64,000 nt of DNA from Candidatus Poseidoniaceae archaeon. Lineage in GTDB: Archaea; Thermoplasmatota; Poseidoniia; Poseidoniales; Poseidoniaceae. Shown one piece after another: positions 7,564 to 16,402 of the stretch; position 1 is the first letter of the stretch; each line of letters begins with the position of its first letter. The notes beneath the pieces were generated by a model. The model had not been told where the DNA came from and did not search any database. It was given only the letters and a program-made list of their open reading frames with translations. The translations under genes and the position numbers were made by a program. The stretch covers positions 1 through 64,000 of the forward strand of contig CALHIR010000027.1 of the NCBI GenBank assembly GCA_938030705.1, written 5' to 3'.

Positions 7564-10515
7564 ATGACCGAGCGAAAGCAACGCGAGATACCCCACCGCA
7601 GAACCAGTCTTGGTTTCGTGGTGATGCTCCTTCTGTCAACGCTGGGCGTGCTTGCTACCGCACCGGCTTCAAGCGCCAATGTGACAGGATCAATTGGCAT
7701 CTCAGGGAGCACCTCGCCGGTCCCGGGCGCATGGTACTCCTCTTTCGACACCATTGGTTTCGAAGCAGATGTCACGAATTATTACGCCAGCCCGTCAGGA
7801 GCCGCCCGAACCCTCACTTGGTACGCTTGTGAGGGCAACATCACCTCGTCGATCTGCAAATCGGTCTACGAGGAAACCGGTCAGTTCAACATGGGCAACA
7901 TCCAAGGACAAAGCACCGAGGCCATTCCCTCAACTGACCTTTGGATTCCGGGCCAAAACGCCGAGGGCATCTTCACCATTGTTTACAGTTTCAACCAAAA
8001 CGACCAAGTCCCCGCCGACGATGAATTCCGCTTCACCATCAACTTGACCAATGATTTTGTTGATGTCATCGCCGACACCACCCACAACCCCATTGAACAC
8101 CTACAGAACCTTGCTGTTTACGATGATGAAAGCGTATTGAACACCAACACCGATTATGTCTTCAAAACCAAGGGCCAATCCACCGTGTGCAATGTATGTA
8201 CCTTCTCAGGAGAATTTGGATGGCAACTCTGGGATGCGGAAGAAACGATGATGCTCAAGGAAGCCTACAAGACGGTTGAAACACTCCCCATTTGGGACGG
8301 CTACTTACCTTACAACATCAACCTCCCGGAGTTTAATTACGGACAAGAAGGACGATATACGCTGAAATTCGGGCTTTTTAGCAGCACGGGCAACCCCTAT
8401 GCCGACCTCAACCCAAACAACAATCTTGCGACCTATGAAATTGTCCTCAACGACAGCATCGACCTCAAAGTGATGGATGTTTACCCCAGCCACAACGCCC
8501 AATCCTCTCAATTCTATTACGGCAACGACCGCGTGATCTCTTCCTTTGCCAACCTCGGCAATATGTCAGTGGAGAACGTCATGGTCTCGTATCAGGTTTA
8601 CAATACCCAATACGACCTTGAAGTTGAAGACAGTTGCGAGATAGCCCTCATCCACCCCGGCGAAACGGAGACTTGCACGTTCAACATGACGACGACAGGC
8701 AACAACCGATTGATTCGTGTTCAACTCCCCACCATCTATCAAAACGGTGAAGATGTGCGAATGAGCGATAATTTGTACACACTCAACGCCGATGTACAAG
8801 TTGGTGCCATCAACCCCTCAGTCCAAACCAACGCCGACAACAACGTGTATCTGACAAGTGAAGATGTTGAACTCGTGGCCCGTTTCAACCCCATCGCATC
8901 CCAACCCCTGAATTACACTTGGCGAGAAGGATTCTATGTTTGGGGCCATGGCCAAGTGCTGAACAGAACGGGGGAAGACTTCGGCCTGGGCCACCACAAC
9001 CTCACGTTGCAGGTCACCGACCCGTGGGGAGAAACTGAATACGCCTATGTGGAGTTCGACGTCCTGAATTCGATTAACTTGACCCTGGAGCCTTACTTCA
9101 CAGGCGTCGCCATCACCGAAGAAGAAGCTACGTTTGAGCATGAGATTCTCCTTCCCCATCTCGGAAAGAATTACGGCATCGGAGGTGGCGATTCACCCCT
9201 CATGATGATCGCCATTGACGTTCAACCGCTCACCAGTCAGGATGAAGGTTTGCGAAGCCTCGACCTGAATCTGAACCTCACGGCACTCTTGCCAGAAAAC
9301 ATTGACTTGACCACCGTGGATATCCGCTATCTCCCCTCCACCGACAGCGTGTCATGGGAATTCCTCGACGGGGTTGACAGCTACACGTTTGGACCAGACT
9401 TCGAGGAGGTGGAGATCTCAATGACCAAGGACGGTGTAATCTTGCTCATCGGCGTCCTCCCTGTAGCCAATGTCACGGCACAGGACGTGGAATGGACCCA
9501 ACTCATGGATGGCCAAATCCAACTTGATTGGACGCCAACAGGCGACATCACCAACCCCTACGTGGGAGGGTGGAACATCTACAAGATTCAAGGCGTTTCC
9601 GGCACCACAGTCTTCCCTGAAACGGCGACCGGCGTGAACGAGAACATTTGGGAAGAACTGACCCTTGAAAGCCATGTCGCCACCTTACCTCTGTCCGACC
9701 AATCATGGCTTGACCCCGACCATCTGGAAACGGGCATCTGTGCTTCTTACGCCATCATCCCCATCGATCGTGAAGGAAACCCCAGCTTGCAGAAGGCCAA
9801 CATCACACGCTTGAACGGTGTAGCAGGCCAACTTTGCGGCGATGCCATTCCACCGGACACTTCCTTGGTTGGCCTCACTCACACCTGGGCGTTCAGCAAC
9901 AGCACAGATTGCTTTGAGCAGCAGCAAGATTGGTCGGTATGCTACACCGTTGAACTGTCTTGGACATGGCCCGCTCACGAAGCGCAAGGCAACGTGTCGT
10001 GGAACATTTATCGAGTGGAAACGCGACCAAACAATGTTGACCTCAAGTTCATTGAGCCGATGGTCGAAGGACAGGAAGGCGTCCCCGGCGAGAGAGGGAC
10101 TCTTACCCAAAGCGGTCTCGACAGAAACGGCATCCTCCCCTATCGGACGTACTACTACATCTTCACGCCCATTGACGGCGTAGGCAACGAATTGATGCTG
10201 GCAGACTATCCTTCGGACAACATTGAGCGCGTTCACATCGAAGACGACTGGTGGTCGTACAACCAACACCTTATCCCGCCTGAACCAGAAGCCCCTGAAC
10301 CCCCGCTCGGCATGCCCTGGCTGCAAAAAGTGAATGACGCAACCCAAGTCCCCGAATTCCAAACGGCCGGGTTTGTTCTCCTTGTCACTATCGTGCTCAA
10401 CTTCCTGCTTCTCCCGTTGTTGCTCAAGCAACGAAAGCGACTCAAGCGTGTGCTCGATGCCCGAAAGCGCAACAGCGCTCCTGCGGCCAACGAATTCGAT
10501 GACTTCTTTGAGTGA
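7564..10515 (+). CDS. Large secreted, membrane-anchored surface protein with CARDB-like domains
   Basis: Protein of 983 residues. A signal peptide covers residues about 1-39 (basic start, LGFVVMLLLSTLGVLATAPASSA). The extracellular part is rich in Asn/Asp/Thr and beta-strand-like. Around residues 280-430 it reads like CARDB adhesion repeats (spaced CxxC pairs, NNNLATYEI). A fibronectin-III-like region lies around 640-880. Near the C-terminus VPEFQTAGF leads into a membrane helix (FVLLVTIVLNFLLLPLLL). A basic stop-transfer and a cytosolic tail of about 30 residues follow. The PEF-like start of the helix is reminiscent of PEF-CTERM tags, but the tail is too long for one. Composition is more AT-rich than neighbouring enzymes, as is common for surface proteins. 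It is a likely adhesin or S-layer-associated protein. Confidence 0.8.
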   Translation: MTERKQREIPHRRTSLGFVVMLLLSTLGVLATAPASSANVTGSIGISGSTSPVPGAWYSSFDTIGFEADVTNYYASPSGAARTLTWYACEGNITSSICKSVYEETGQFNMGNIQGQSTEAIPSTDLWIPGQNAEGIFTIVYSFNQNDQVPADDEFRFTINLTNDFVDVIADTTHNPIEHLQNLAVYDDESVLNTNTDYVFKTKGQSTVCNVCTFSGEFGWQLWDAEETMMLKEAYKTVETLPIWDGYLPYNINLPEFNYGQEGRYTLKFGLFSSTGNPYADLNPNNNLATYEIVLNDSIDLKVMDVYPSHNAQSSQFYYGNDRVISSFANLGNMSVENVMVSYQVYNTQYDLEVEDSCEIALIHPGETETCTFNMTTTGNNRLIRVQLPTIYQNGEDVRMSDNLYTLNADVQVGAINPSVQTNADNNVYLTSEDVELVARFNPIASQPLNYTWREGFYVWGHGQVLNRTGEDFGLGHHNLTLQVTDPWGETEYAYVEFDVLNSINLTLEPYFTGVAITEEEATFEHEILLPHLGKNYGIGGGDSPLMMIAIDVQPLTSQDEGLRSLDLNLNLTALLPENIDLTTVDIRYLPSTDSVSWEFLDGVDSYTFGPDFEEVEISMTKDGVILLIGVLPVANVTAQDVEWTQLMDGQIQLDWTPTGDITNPYVGGWNIYKIQGVSGTTVFPETATGVNENIWEELTLESHVATLPLSDQSWLDPDHLETGICASYAIIPIDREGNPSLQKANITRLNGVAGQLCGDAIPPDTSLVGLTHTWAFSNSTDCFEQQQDWSVCYTVELSWTWPAHEAQGNVSWNIYRVETRPNNVDLKFIEPMVEGQEGVPGERGTLTQSGLDRNGILPYRTYYYIFTPIDGVGNELMLADYPSDNIERVHIEDDWWSYNQHLIPPEPEAPEPPLGMPWLQKVNDATQVPEFQTAGFVLLVTIVLNFLLLPLLLKQRKRLKRVLDARKRNSAPAANEFDDFFE

Positions 10516-10516
10516 T

Positions 10517-10603
10517 TGGCGCGGCAGGGGAGATTCGAACTCCCGAGGTGAGACACCACTGGATTAGCAATCCAGCGCAATGGCCAGGCTATGCGACTGC
10601 CGC
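10517..10603 (-). tRNA. tRNA-Ser (anticodon GCU)
   Basis: Class II tRNA on the minus strand. The acceptor stem GCGGCAG pairs perfectly with CTGCCGC. The anticodon stem CTGGA/TCCAG encloses the loop TTGCTAA, with anticodon GCT reading AGC/AGU serine. A long variable arm (TGGTGTCTCACC) is followed by a T-arm GGGAG-TTCGAAT-CTCCC. The discriminator base is G, and the CCA tail is encoded in the DNA (10517-10519). The 3' end lies directly after the stop codon of the convergent surface-protein gene, leaving no room for a separate terminator between them. No intron is seen. Confidence 0.95.
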
Positions 10604-10679
10604 TCGCATCCCGCCCACCTTCGGCCTTCTCATGAAGATGACGGTGAGGGCGGACCCTTTCAATGGCGGGAGAATCAAT

Positions 10680-11693
10680 TCACAGCGGACCGAGGAGACC
10701 GAGCCAGGAAGGAGGGATGAGGGAGATGATGACCAAAGAAAGGAACATCCAGCCGAGATAAAACAAACTTCGCAAAAAGGATTTCGCCGCTTTCGGCATA
10801 CGCCCGTTTTCGTCAAACGGTTCATCCGGATCGATGGCCCACACCGAAGCAGCGTACCATAACGTTAGCCCGCCAGAGACAAAGGCCCACAGCAGCGGCA
10901 ATCCTGAATCTGGCCAGAACCAAGGGACTGACCCCAAGAGAAGAAGCAACACACAGTAGATTTTGGATTGGAAAAGCGTGTGCTCTGCGCCTTTGACTTC
11001 GTTCATCATGGGGATGTTGACCTTACCGTACTCTCCTGAACGGTAAAGCGCCAAGGCCCAAAAGTGCGGTGGCGTCCAGAGGAAAATGAGAAAGAACAAC
11101 ATCCAGGGAACGGGCGAACCCAAGTCCAACATGTTCCATCCAGCAATGCTGTCGCCAGCGGCTGCCGCCCAACCAATGAGGGGCGGGGTTGAACCCGCCA
11201 GCCCCCCAATAACGATGTTTTGGGGTGTTCGTCGCTTTAGCCACATGGAATAGACAAGCACGTAGAACAACACGGAAAAGGCGGACCAAAAGGCCGCCTT
11301 GACGCTGATGAACAAGAAGAGGGCGGACCCGACGACGGCAATAAAAGACCCGAAAAGGAGGGCAAACCGAGGCGTAGCGTGGCCCAACGGAACGGGCCGA
11401 TTCATGGTACGCCGCATGTGCGGGTCAATGTCTGCATCGTACCACATGTTGATGGCATTGGACCCGCCGGCGGAGAGGGTTCCACCAACCACCGTGATCA
11501 GCATGGCCGCAAGGGTGTCCGTCCACGTTCGCTCGAGGTCCATGACGCCATACCGAGCAAAGGTGTCGTGAACCAAAATAGCACACAGAGCGGTGATTTG
11601 CAGCAACACAATGACCCGCAATTTCATCAGTTGCATCATGACCTTGAGCACACCTGGGTGCGCAGGGGCAGAAGCATCCGCCAGAGCGCTCAT
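10680..11693 (-). CDS. ctaB: Protoheme IX farnesyltransferase (haem O synthase)
   Basis: UbiA-family prenyltransferase of 337 residues that attaches a farnesyl group to haem B, giving haem O, the precursor of haem A for aa3-type oxidases. The first prenyl-diphosphate motif is NAINMWYDADIDPHMRRTMNRP (split here: NAINMWYDADID, then PHMRRTMNRP), with the Asp residues that bind Mg2+. The second family signature is FLWTPPHFWALALYRSGEYG. About nine hydrophobic helices are present, as expected for the family. The start overlaps the stop of the haem A synthase gene by 4 bases (ATGA), so the two are translated together. The length is slightly above the usual 290-310 because of the N-terminus. Confidence 0.95.
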   Translation of the reverse strand: MSALADASAPAHPGVLKVMMQLMKLRVIVLLQITALCAILVHDTFARYGVMDLERTWTDTLAAMLITVVGGTLSAGGSNAINMWYDADIDPHMRRTMNRPVPLGHATPRFALLFGSFIAVVGSALFLFISVKAAFWSAFSVLFYVLVYSMWLKRRTPQNIVIGGLAGSTPPLIGWAAAAGDSIAGWNMLDLGSPVPWMLFFLIFLWTPPHFWALALYRSGEYGKVNIPMMNEVKGAEHTLFQSKIYCVLLLLLGSVPWFWPDSGLPLLWAFVSGGLTLWYAASVWAIDPDEPFDENGRMPKAAKSFLRSLFYLGWMFLSLVIISLIPPSWLGLLGPL

Positions 11694-12769
11694 TCGGCCT
11701 CACCCAAACCGTCGTCAGACCACGAGCCTTGCATGCGGGTAAAACGCATGGCAAACATCAGGAAGACGGCGGAGAGGAAAGCCCCAACACCCACCACCAA
11801 ATGGAGGAGGGAAAGCCATTCTGGGAAATCTCCCACCTTGGCAAACACGATGTATGAACCCCCTACCATCACGTTCAGCAGCCAAATACCGGTGGTCATT
11901 TCCGCAAATCGGACGAGTTCGGCACTCCCCGGTGTTTGCTGGGCTGACATTCGGAGGTTGCTCACGCCGAGCACCAAAACAAGACCCACCAGCAAGGCAC
12001 CGAATCGGTGAATCATCTGAATGAACACCCCCGGCCCGTCCAACGAAGGAAGAATGGAACCTTGGCATTTTGGCCAACCGTTCGGGAAACCAACCGAACA
12101 ACTTTGGTTGTATTGACCTCCAGCAGAGGAAGAAACCCACGCACCGAGCACCAACAGTAACCCAACGGCGGCGGTCATGGAATGAATGCGGGTTGAGTGG
12201 GCATCAACAAAGGACGCCGGTGCCTGAAGGAAGGTCCATGATGCACCTTCTGTGATTCGCATGGCCATGTATTGCCAAAGCAGGCCGGCTGTGAAAATGC
12301 AGGCAAGCGAGAGATGGAGCGCAACGGTCCAATCCGCATTGTCGTATCGAACGGTGATAGCACCCGCCGTCGCTTGGACGATGAGCAGGACCGCTGAAAA
12401 TTGGGCTGCCCGTTCCACCGCCGTGCCGTACTGCTTCCGTTGTTTCCTAGCGCTGAGCACGTTGAGAACGATGGGAACGGCGATGAGCCCGACGAGCATA
12501 CGGTGAAACCACTCAACGAAAATCTGGAACTCCGTGTAACGGTGACCTTCCCCTCTTGAATCGATTTGGTCGGGATTGGCATCCCAATACGCTGCTTGTT
12601 CAGCCTCGGAGACCGCAAAATGCCATGTCCCGAAGCACGTCGGCCATTCGGGACAAGATTCGCCCGCATCGTTGATACGAATGGAACCACCGACGATCAC
12701 GATGAGCAGAGCCATCACGGCCAGCATCAACGGAAGAGTGGATGGACGGCGCCACCACGGGGGTTCCAT
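11690..12769 (-). CDS. ctaA: Haem A synthase (COX15/CtaA family)
   Basis: Integral membrane oxidase of 359 residues that converts haem O to haem A. From the ATG at 12769 (MEPPWWRRPSTLPLM) it has about eight membrane helices in two similar halves. Each half has a conserved loop Cys pair (CPEWPTCFG and CSVGFPNGWPKC) and haem-ligand His residues (EWFHRMLVG, HLSLACIF, MIHRFGALLVG, LLHLVVGVG). The frame is open to 12994, but that would run through the divergent gene at 12803 and has no membrane character, so I use 12769. No Shine-Dalgarno is seen, so a leaderless mRNA is likely. It is followed by ctaB with an ATGA overlap. The pair implies an aa3-type terminal oxidase elsewhere in the genome. Confidence 0.94.
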   Translation of the reverse strand: MEPPWWRRPSTLPLMLAVMALLIVIVGGSIRINDAGESCPEWPTCFGTWHFAVSEAEQAAYWDANPDQIDSRGEGHRYTEFQIFVEWFHRMLVGLIAVPIVLNVLSARKQRKQYGTAVERAAQFSAVLLIVQATAGAITVRYDNADWTVALHLSLACIFTAGLLWQYMAMRITEGASWTFLQAPASFVDAHSTRIHSMTAAVGLLLVLGAWVSSSAGGQYNQSCSVGFPNGWPKCQGSILPSLDGPGVFIQMIHRFGALLVGLVLVLGVSNLRMSAQQTPGSAELVRFAEMTTGIWLLNVMVGGSYIVFAKVGDFPEWLSLLHLVVGVGAFLSAVFLMFAMRFTRMQGSWSDDGLGEAE

Positions 12770-12802
12770 GATTTGGCGTGAGAGCAGACCCCTTTTGAAC
12801 AA

Positions 12803-13723
12803 ATGCCTCCCCCCTTGTGCATGGCTTCCGCACCTTGGCCGGGCTTGGTACTGGCATTTCTGGTGCTCAACATGGGGGTTGTTACCGGGGCGCAAACCGG
12901 GACGATGGAGGACGAAGGGGGGTTGCTTGATGTTCGCACATTCTCCCTCGAATGCATGGAGAACGACTCGTGTGAGGTGGAAAAGCCAAGCCACCTTATC
13001 GAGTATTTTAGCGCCGACTGGTGCGAACCCTGTGTGCAGGTTGGAGAACAGCTACGCAACCTCAACGACGAGGGTGCGGTCGTTCTTCAACACCATTCCT
13101 CTCCACAAGATGCGACATTTTTGGCCGCTTCCAAACTCAAGTACGACCATGAATTCCGGTTGCTCTTTTTTCCTTCCATCGTCGTGAACGGGGACCACCT
13201 GCTCACGGGGAGCCGCCAAGCGCTGGACCTGAACACCGTGATGGAAAACACAACACCTGCATGGTCGGGACTGGATAGCCTTCATCTCGAGAACAACACC
13301 TTGGTTTGGAACGCCTCGGTTGAGGGAACCGTTTCGGTCTGGATGCTTGCACCAACGCCCCACCAAACATCGGGGACGGTTCACCCCACTGTCGCCTACA
13401 ACCGAGTCGTGGCGGAAGCAGGCAATGGAACATTGGTGCTTAATGGAAGTGAAATCCGCAACAACACCACCTTCGTGGTGCTGTTGGAGCAAACGGGCCG
13501 AAGGAATTTGACGGTCGCCTCCTTGGCACCGACTGGCCCGGTGGAGGTCAGCGACGCACAGGAAGCCAACACAACACCTCCATCCGCAATAGCAGCGTCA
13601 ACCTTGGCCATGCTGGTTGGGACAATGTTGGTGCTCTCTTTGCTGCCAGCTTTGGTGATGCACCGCCAACTTTCAAAGCGAACTGAGGGCCATTGGACGA
13701 AAGTTAACGACGGCGATGAGTGA
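12803..13723 (+). CDS. Exported, membrane-anchored thioredoxin-like protein
   Basis: Protein of 306 residues. A signal peptide occupies about residues 7-36 (LVLAFLVLNMGVVTGAQT), and an alternative ATG at 12821 would suit it equally well. A thioredoxin-fold segment follows, with the redox motif FSADWCEPCVQVG. A Pro-containing strand (LLFFPSIVVNG) resembles the cis-Pro loop. The middle region (about 150-250) is beta-rich with several Asn-Xaa-Thr/Ser sites. A C-terminal helix (TLAMLVGTMLVLSLLPALVM) anchors it, leaving a short cytosolic tail. It is divergent from haem A synthase with only 33 bases between the starts, which suggests a linked role, perhaps reduction of CuA-site or haem-handling cysteines. 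That role is inference only. Confidence 0.78.
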   Translation: MPPPLCMASAPWPGLVLAFLVLNMGVVTGAQTGTMEDEGGLLDVRTFSLECMENDSCEVEKPSHLIEYFSADWCEPCVQVGEQLRNLNDEGAVVLQHHSSPQDATFLAASKLKYDHEFRLLFFPSIVVNGDHLLTGSRQALDLNTVMENTTPAWSGLDSLHLENNTLVWNASVEGTVSVWMLAPTPHQTSGTVHPTVAYNRVVAEAGNGTLVLNGSEIRNNTTFVVLLEQTGRRNLTVASLAPTGPVEVSDAQEANTTPPSAIAASTLAMLVGTMLVLSLLPALVMHRQLSKRTEGHWTKVNDGDE

Positions 13724-13783
13724 GGTAGGTTCAAAAAGAGTTGCCATGTCGGGGGATTGCGAATCTCTCGCAGTTGATGACTC

Positions 13784-14035
13784 ATGGTCAAACCCGCACG
13801 CCAACACACCCGCTTTGAACGCGCTCGAATCATTGGTGCTCGCGCACTCCAAATCGGGATGGGCGCCCCACTTTACGCTACTGAAGAAGTCTTGCGAGAC
13901 CAATTCAAGGAAGAACTCGTTTCATTGTACGGCCTTGAGGAAGCAAGCATCCGCTTTGTTCTTGACCCGCTAAAGATTGCTCTTTACGAATACGAAAACC
14001 ACTTGATTCCTATCGACATTGACCCTCACGAGTGA
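13784..14035 (+). CDS. rpoK: DNA-directed RNA polymerase subunit K (Rpb6 homologue)
   Basis: Small RNA polymerase subunit of 83 residues, equivalent to eukaryotic Rpb6 and bacterial omega, which stabilises the large-subunit clamp. Diagnostic segments are [21 protein letters not shown] near the N-terminus (split as [12 protein letters not shown] and ALQIGMGAP) and [17 protein letters not shown] at the C-terminus. It is longer than the minimal archaeal RpoK (about 57-60 residues) because of a central insertion ([20 protein letters not shown]). It stands alone here. The 3' end overlaps the convergent tryptophan dioxygenase gene by 10 bases. An alternative frame over the same DNA (13716-13973) has no family signature and was rejected. 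Confidence 0.9.
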   Translation: MVKPARQHTRFERARIIGARALQIGMGAPLYATEEVLRDQFKEELVSLYGLEEASIRFVLDPLKIALYEYENHLIPIDIDPHE

Positions 14036-15129
14036 GTCAGGTCAGACTTGAAGCCGTAAAATTCGGCATCGTCCAAAGGCGGCAACCCATCACGCTTCAA
14101 GAGAAGGGTGCGAACCGCCCAAAGGTCAACAAAGACTCGATATTTTGTGGTCGCGTCCAAATAATCAACACCGCTTGAACCACCGGTACCCATCCGACGA
14201 CCAATCATGCGTTCGACCATCCGAGCATGGTGCGTCCTGAAGAGCAACATGGCCTGTTCCAACTCCACGAAACTGTCGATCAGACGACGTGGCCAGGAGA
14301 GAAGGGGGAGTTCACGATAAGATTCTATAAACAGAAGGCCTGCTCTACTCCGAACGGGTTCACCGTCGTCGAGGAGGAAGTGCTCTGCACCGGTAATCCC
14401 TGCCTCGATGCGAGGACGAATGGTGGCCTCCTGTCCGTGGCCGATAGACACCATGTGTTGAATCACCTTCTCGGCGTGTGTTCTCATGGCCTTGAGGTGG
14501 TCATCCACATAGGAACGAACCACGGATACATCTTCCTCAGAACCGGGTGAGGACCCGTGAATAGGGGTCCTTGCCAACCATGCATTAAGGACATCGTTGA
14601 GGGAAGGTTGAGCCAACGTGGCCTCGAAATCCTCCAAGGCTTGAGCGGGAACCTTTCCTTGGTCAGCAAGTTGCCTCATGTGGTGGAGAGGGTCCATGCC
14701 ACCAACCCGCTGTTCATTTTCCAAACCAAGAAGGACCTCAAGTTCACGCATTTGCCAGGATTCGAAGCCCGATGAAGTCCCCAATCGGTCCCTAAACGCA
14801 AGGAAATCCTGTGGAGAGAGCGTCTCCATCACCTTCCACTGGTCGGCGAGCAGTCGGAAAATTTCGCTGACCCGCTCAAGGTGGTGGACCACCTGAGGGA
14901 TGGCCGCTTCTGCTATCCGCTCTTGATTCATCAATTGCCGAGCTTCTTTGAGTTCCCGCAGGATCAATTTGAACCACAATTCAAACGTTTGGTGAACGAC
15001 AATGAAATGAAGTTCATCGTTGGAAGGCGGTGGCGAATACCCTTCGGGGCCATTTTGGAGAGCCAACAATTCCTCCAGTCGAAGGTAGCCACCGTAGGTG
15101 ATTCGTGAGGCGGGAGCATCGGTTGCCAT
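14026..15129 (-). CDS. kynA: Tryptophan 2,3-dioxygenase
   Basis: Haem-dependent dioxygenase of 367 residues that opens the indole ring of L-tryptophan to N-formylkynurenine. Family signatures are [17 protein letters not shown] and [18 protein letters not shown] (with the active-site His). The C-terminal [28 protein letters not shown] contains the haem-ligand region and the substrate-binding GTGGSSG loop (quoted here as [18 protein letters not shown]). Length is between the bacterial (about 280) and animal (about 400) enzymes. No kynurenine formamidase or kynureninase is in this window. The gene stands alone, convergent with rpoK (10-base overlap) and divergent from purP across a 158-base promoter region. 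Confidence 0.93.
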   Translation of the reverse strand: MATDAPASRITYGGYLRLEELLALQNGPEGYSPPPSNDELHFIVVHQTFELWFKLILRELKEARQLMNQERIAEAAIPQVVHHLERVSEIFRLLADQWKVMETLSPQDFLAFRDRLGTSSGFESWQMRELEVLLGLENEQRVGGMDPLHHMRQLADQGKVPAQALEDFEATLAQPSLNDVLNAWLARTPIHGSSPGSEEDVSVVRSYVDDHLKAMRTHAEKVIQHMVSIGHGQEATIRPRIEAGITGAEHFLLDDGEPVRSRAGLLFIESYRELPLLSWPRRLIDSFVELEQAMLLFRTHHARMVERMIGRRMGTGGSSGVDYLDATTKYRVFVDLWAVRTLLLKRDGLPPLDDAEFYGFKSDLTHS

Positions 15130-15250
15130 GTTCTAACCAAGCGCAACAACTCCATGAAACCTTCACCTCAAACGGGACCTGCTCGTTCGGTTTAGTCCCG
15201 GCCGGTGGGCTGGCGATTCTCTCTAGAGGAAGATTCTACATTGTTCTTTG

Positions 15251-15260
15251 ACATAATACT
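15251..15260 (+). promoter_or_regulatory. TATA-like element of purP
   Basis: The AT-rich acataatact lies about 28-37 bases before the purP ATG at 15288, in the only intergenic space between two divergent genes. No Shine-Dalgarno is seen between it and the ATG, which fits a leaderless or nearly leaderless archaeal transcript. Called by eye only. Confidence 0.4.
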
Positions 15261-15287
15261 CATAGAGCGAGTACGAAACCCCTCCAT

Positions 15288-16400
15288 ATGGGCGTACCTC
15301 TTTCCACGGTGCAGGAATGGCTTCAAGGCTATGATAACGACGCCATCACCGTAGGTGTCGTAGCCTCACACTCATCTTTACAAATCCTCCACGGAGCGCG
15401 GCAGGAAGGTTTCCGAACCTTGGGCATCGCCGTTGGCGAAAACCGTCGCCGATTCTACAAGGCCTTCCCAGGGGCAGACCCCGATGAGTGGTTGATGCTC
15501 GAAGATTACCGCGAGATGCTGGATTATGCAGAGTGGTTCCGTGAAAAGAACGTGATTATCGTGCCCCACGGCTCCCTTGTAGAGTATTTGGGGGCCAACA
15601 ATTTCAGAAACCTCGAAGTCCCCACCTTTGGAAACAGAAACATCCTCCATTGGGAAAGCAGTCGAGCATTGCAACGCCAGTGGCTTGAGGACGGTGGGTG
15701 CACCATGCCCAAAGTGGTCGAAGACCCGCACAACATTGACGGTCCGGTGATTGTCAAGTACGCAGGCGCCAAGGGTGGCCGTGGCTACTTCATCGCAAGG
15801 GACTACCGAGATTTCCGACGCAACGTTGACATTGAGGAAGAATTCACCATCCAAGAATATGTCCTCGGCTGCCGCTACTACCTCCATTTCTTCTTCGACC
15901 CCACGGCAAAAGACGGGTTTCAAGTCCAAGGACGCGGTGCTCACGCTGGAAAGAACTTGGGCCGGTTGGAACTGCTTTCCATGGACCGACGAGACGAGAG
16001 CAACGTCGACGAATTCTACAAACTCGGCTCGCTGCGAGACCTCCGTGAGATGTCCCTCGAGCCCTCCTTTGTCGTGACCGGTAATCAACCGGTGGTAATT
16101 CGTGAATCGCTCCTCCCACGTGCCTTTGAAATGGCTGAAGGGACCGTTGCAGCCTCTTACAACCTCGAGGAAGGCTCCCGTGGTATGCTCGGCCCGTTTT
16201 GCTTGGAAACCATCGTCACGGACAAATTGGAATTCAAGGTCTTTGAAATCAGTGCTCGCATCGTCGCAGGATCAAATCCCTTCATTGGAGGGTCGCCCTA
16301 CTCAGACATCAACGAGCCGTTCATGTCAACCGGCCGAAGAATCGCTCGGTCCATCCGAAAGGCGTTGGAAGCAGACCGCTTGGATGAGATCATTTCTTGA
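15288..16400 (+). CDS. purP: FAICAR synthetase PurP (purine biosynthesis)
   Basis: ATP-grasp enzyme of 370 residues that formylates AICAR with free formate and ATP, the archaeal replacement for the PurH transformylase. Characteristic stretches are TVGVVASHSSLQILHGARQEG, here seen as ASHSSLQILHGARQEG, then FIVPHGSLVEYLG-type (VPHGSLVEYL), VIVKYAGAKGGRGYF (ATP-grasp), EYVLGCRYYLHFFF and FEISARIVAGSNPF. Length agrees with family members of about 360 residues. The ATG at 15288 is preceded by a TATA-like element. It is not next to other purine genes in this window, and the downstream gene is convergent with 2 bases between the stops. Confidence 0.96.
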   Translation: MGVPLSTVQEWLQGYDNDAITVGVVASHSSLQILHGARQEGFRTLGIAVGENRRRFYKAFPGADPDEWLMLEDYREMLDYAEWFREKNVIIVPHGSLVEYLGANNFRNLEVPTFGNRNILHWESSRALQRQWLEDGGCTMPKVVEDPHNIDGPVIVKYAGAKGGRGYFIARDYRDFRRNVDIEEEFTIQEYVLGCRYYLHFFFDPTAKDGFQVQGRGAHAGKNLGRLELLSMDRRDESNVDEFYKLGSLRDLREMSLEPSFVVTGNQPVVIRESLLPRAFEMAEGTVAASYNLEEGSRGMLGPFCLETIVTDKLEFKVFEISARIVAGSNPFIGGSPYSDINEPFMSTGRRIARSIRKALEADRLDEIIS

Positions 16401-16402
16401 AC

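Noticed and set aside
9703-10431. Minus-strand open frame of 242 codons
   Set aside because: Antisense of the large surface protein, with no recognisable domain. The plus-strand gene has a Shine-Dalgarno, signal peptide and anchor.
13716-13973. Alternative frame over rpoK
   Set aside because: The frame starting at 13784 carries the RpoK signatures. This one has none.
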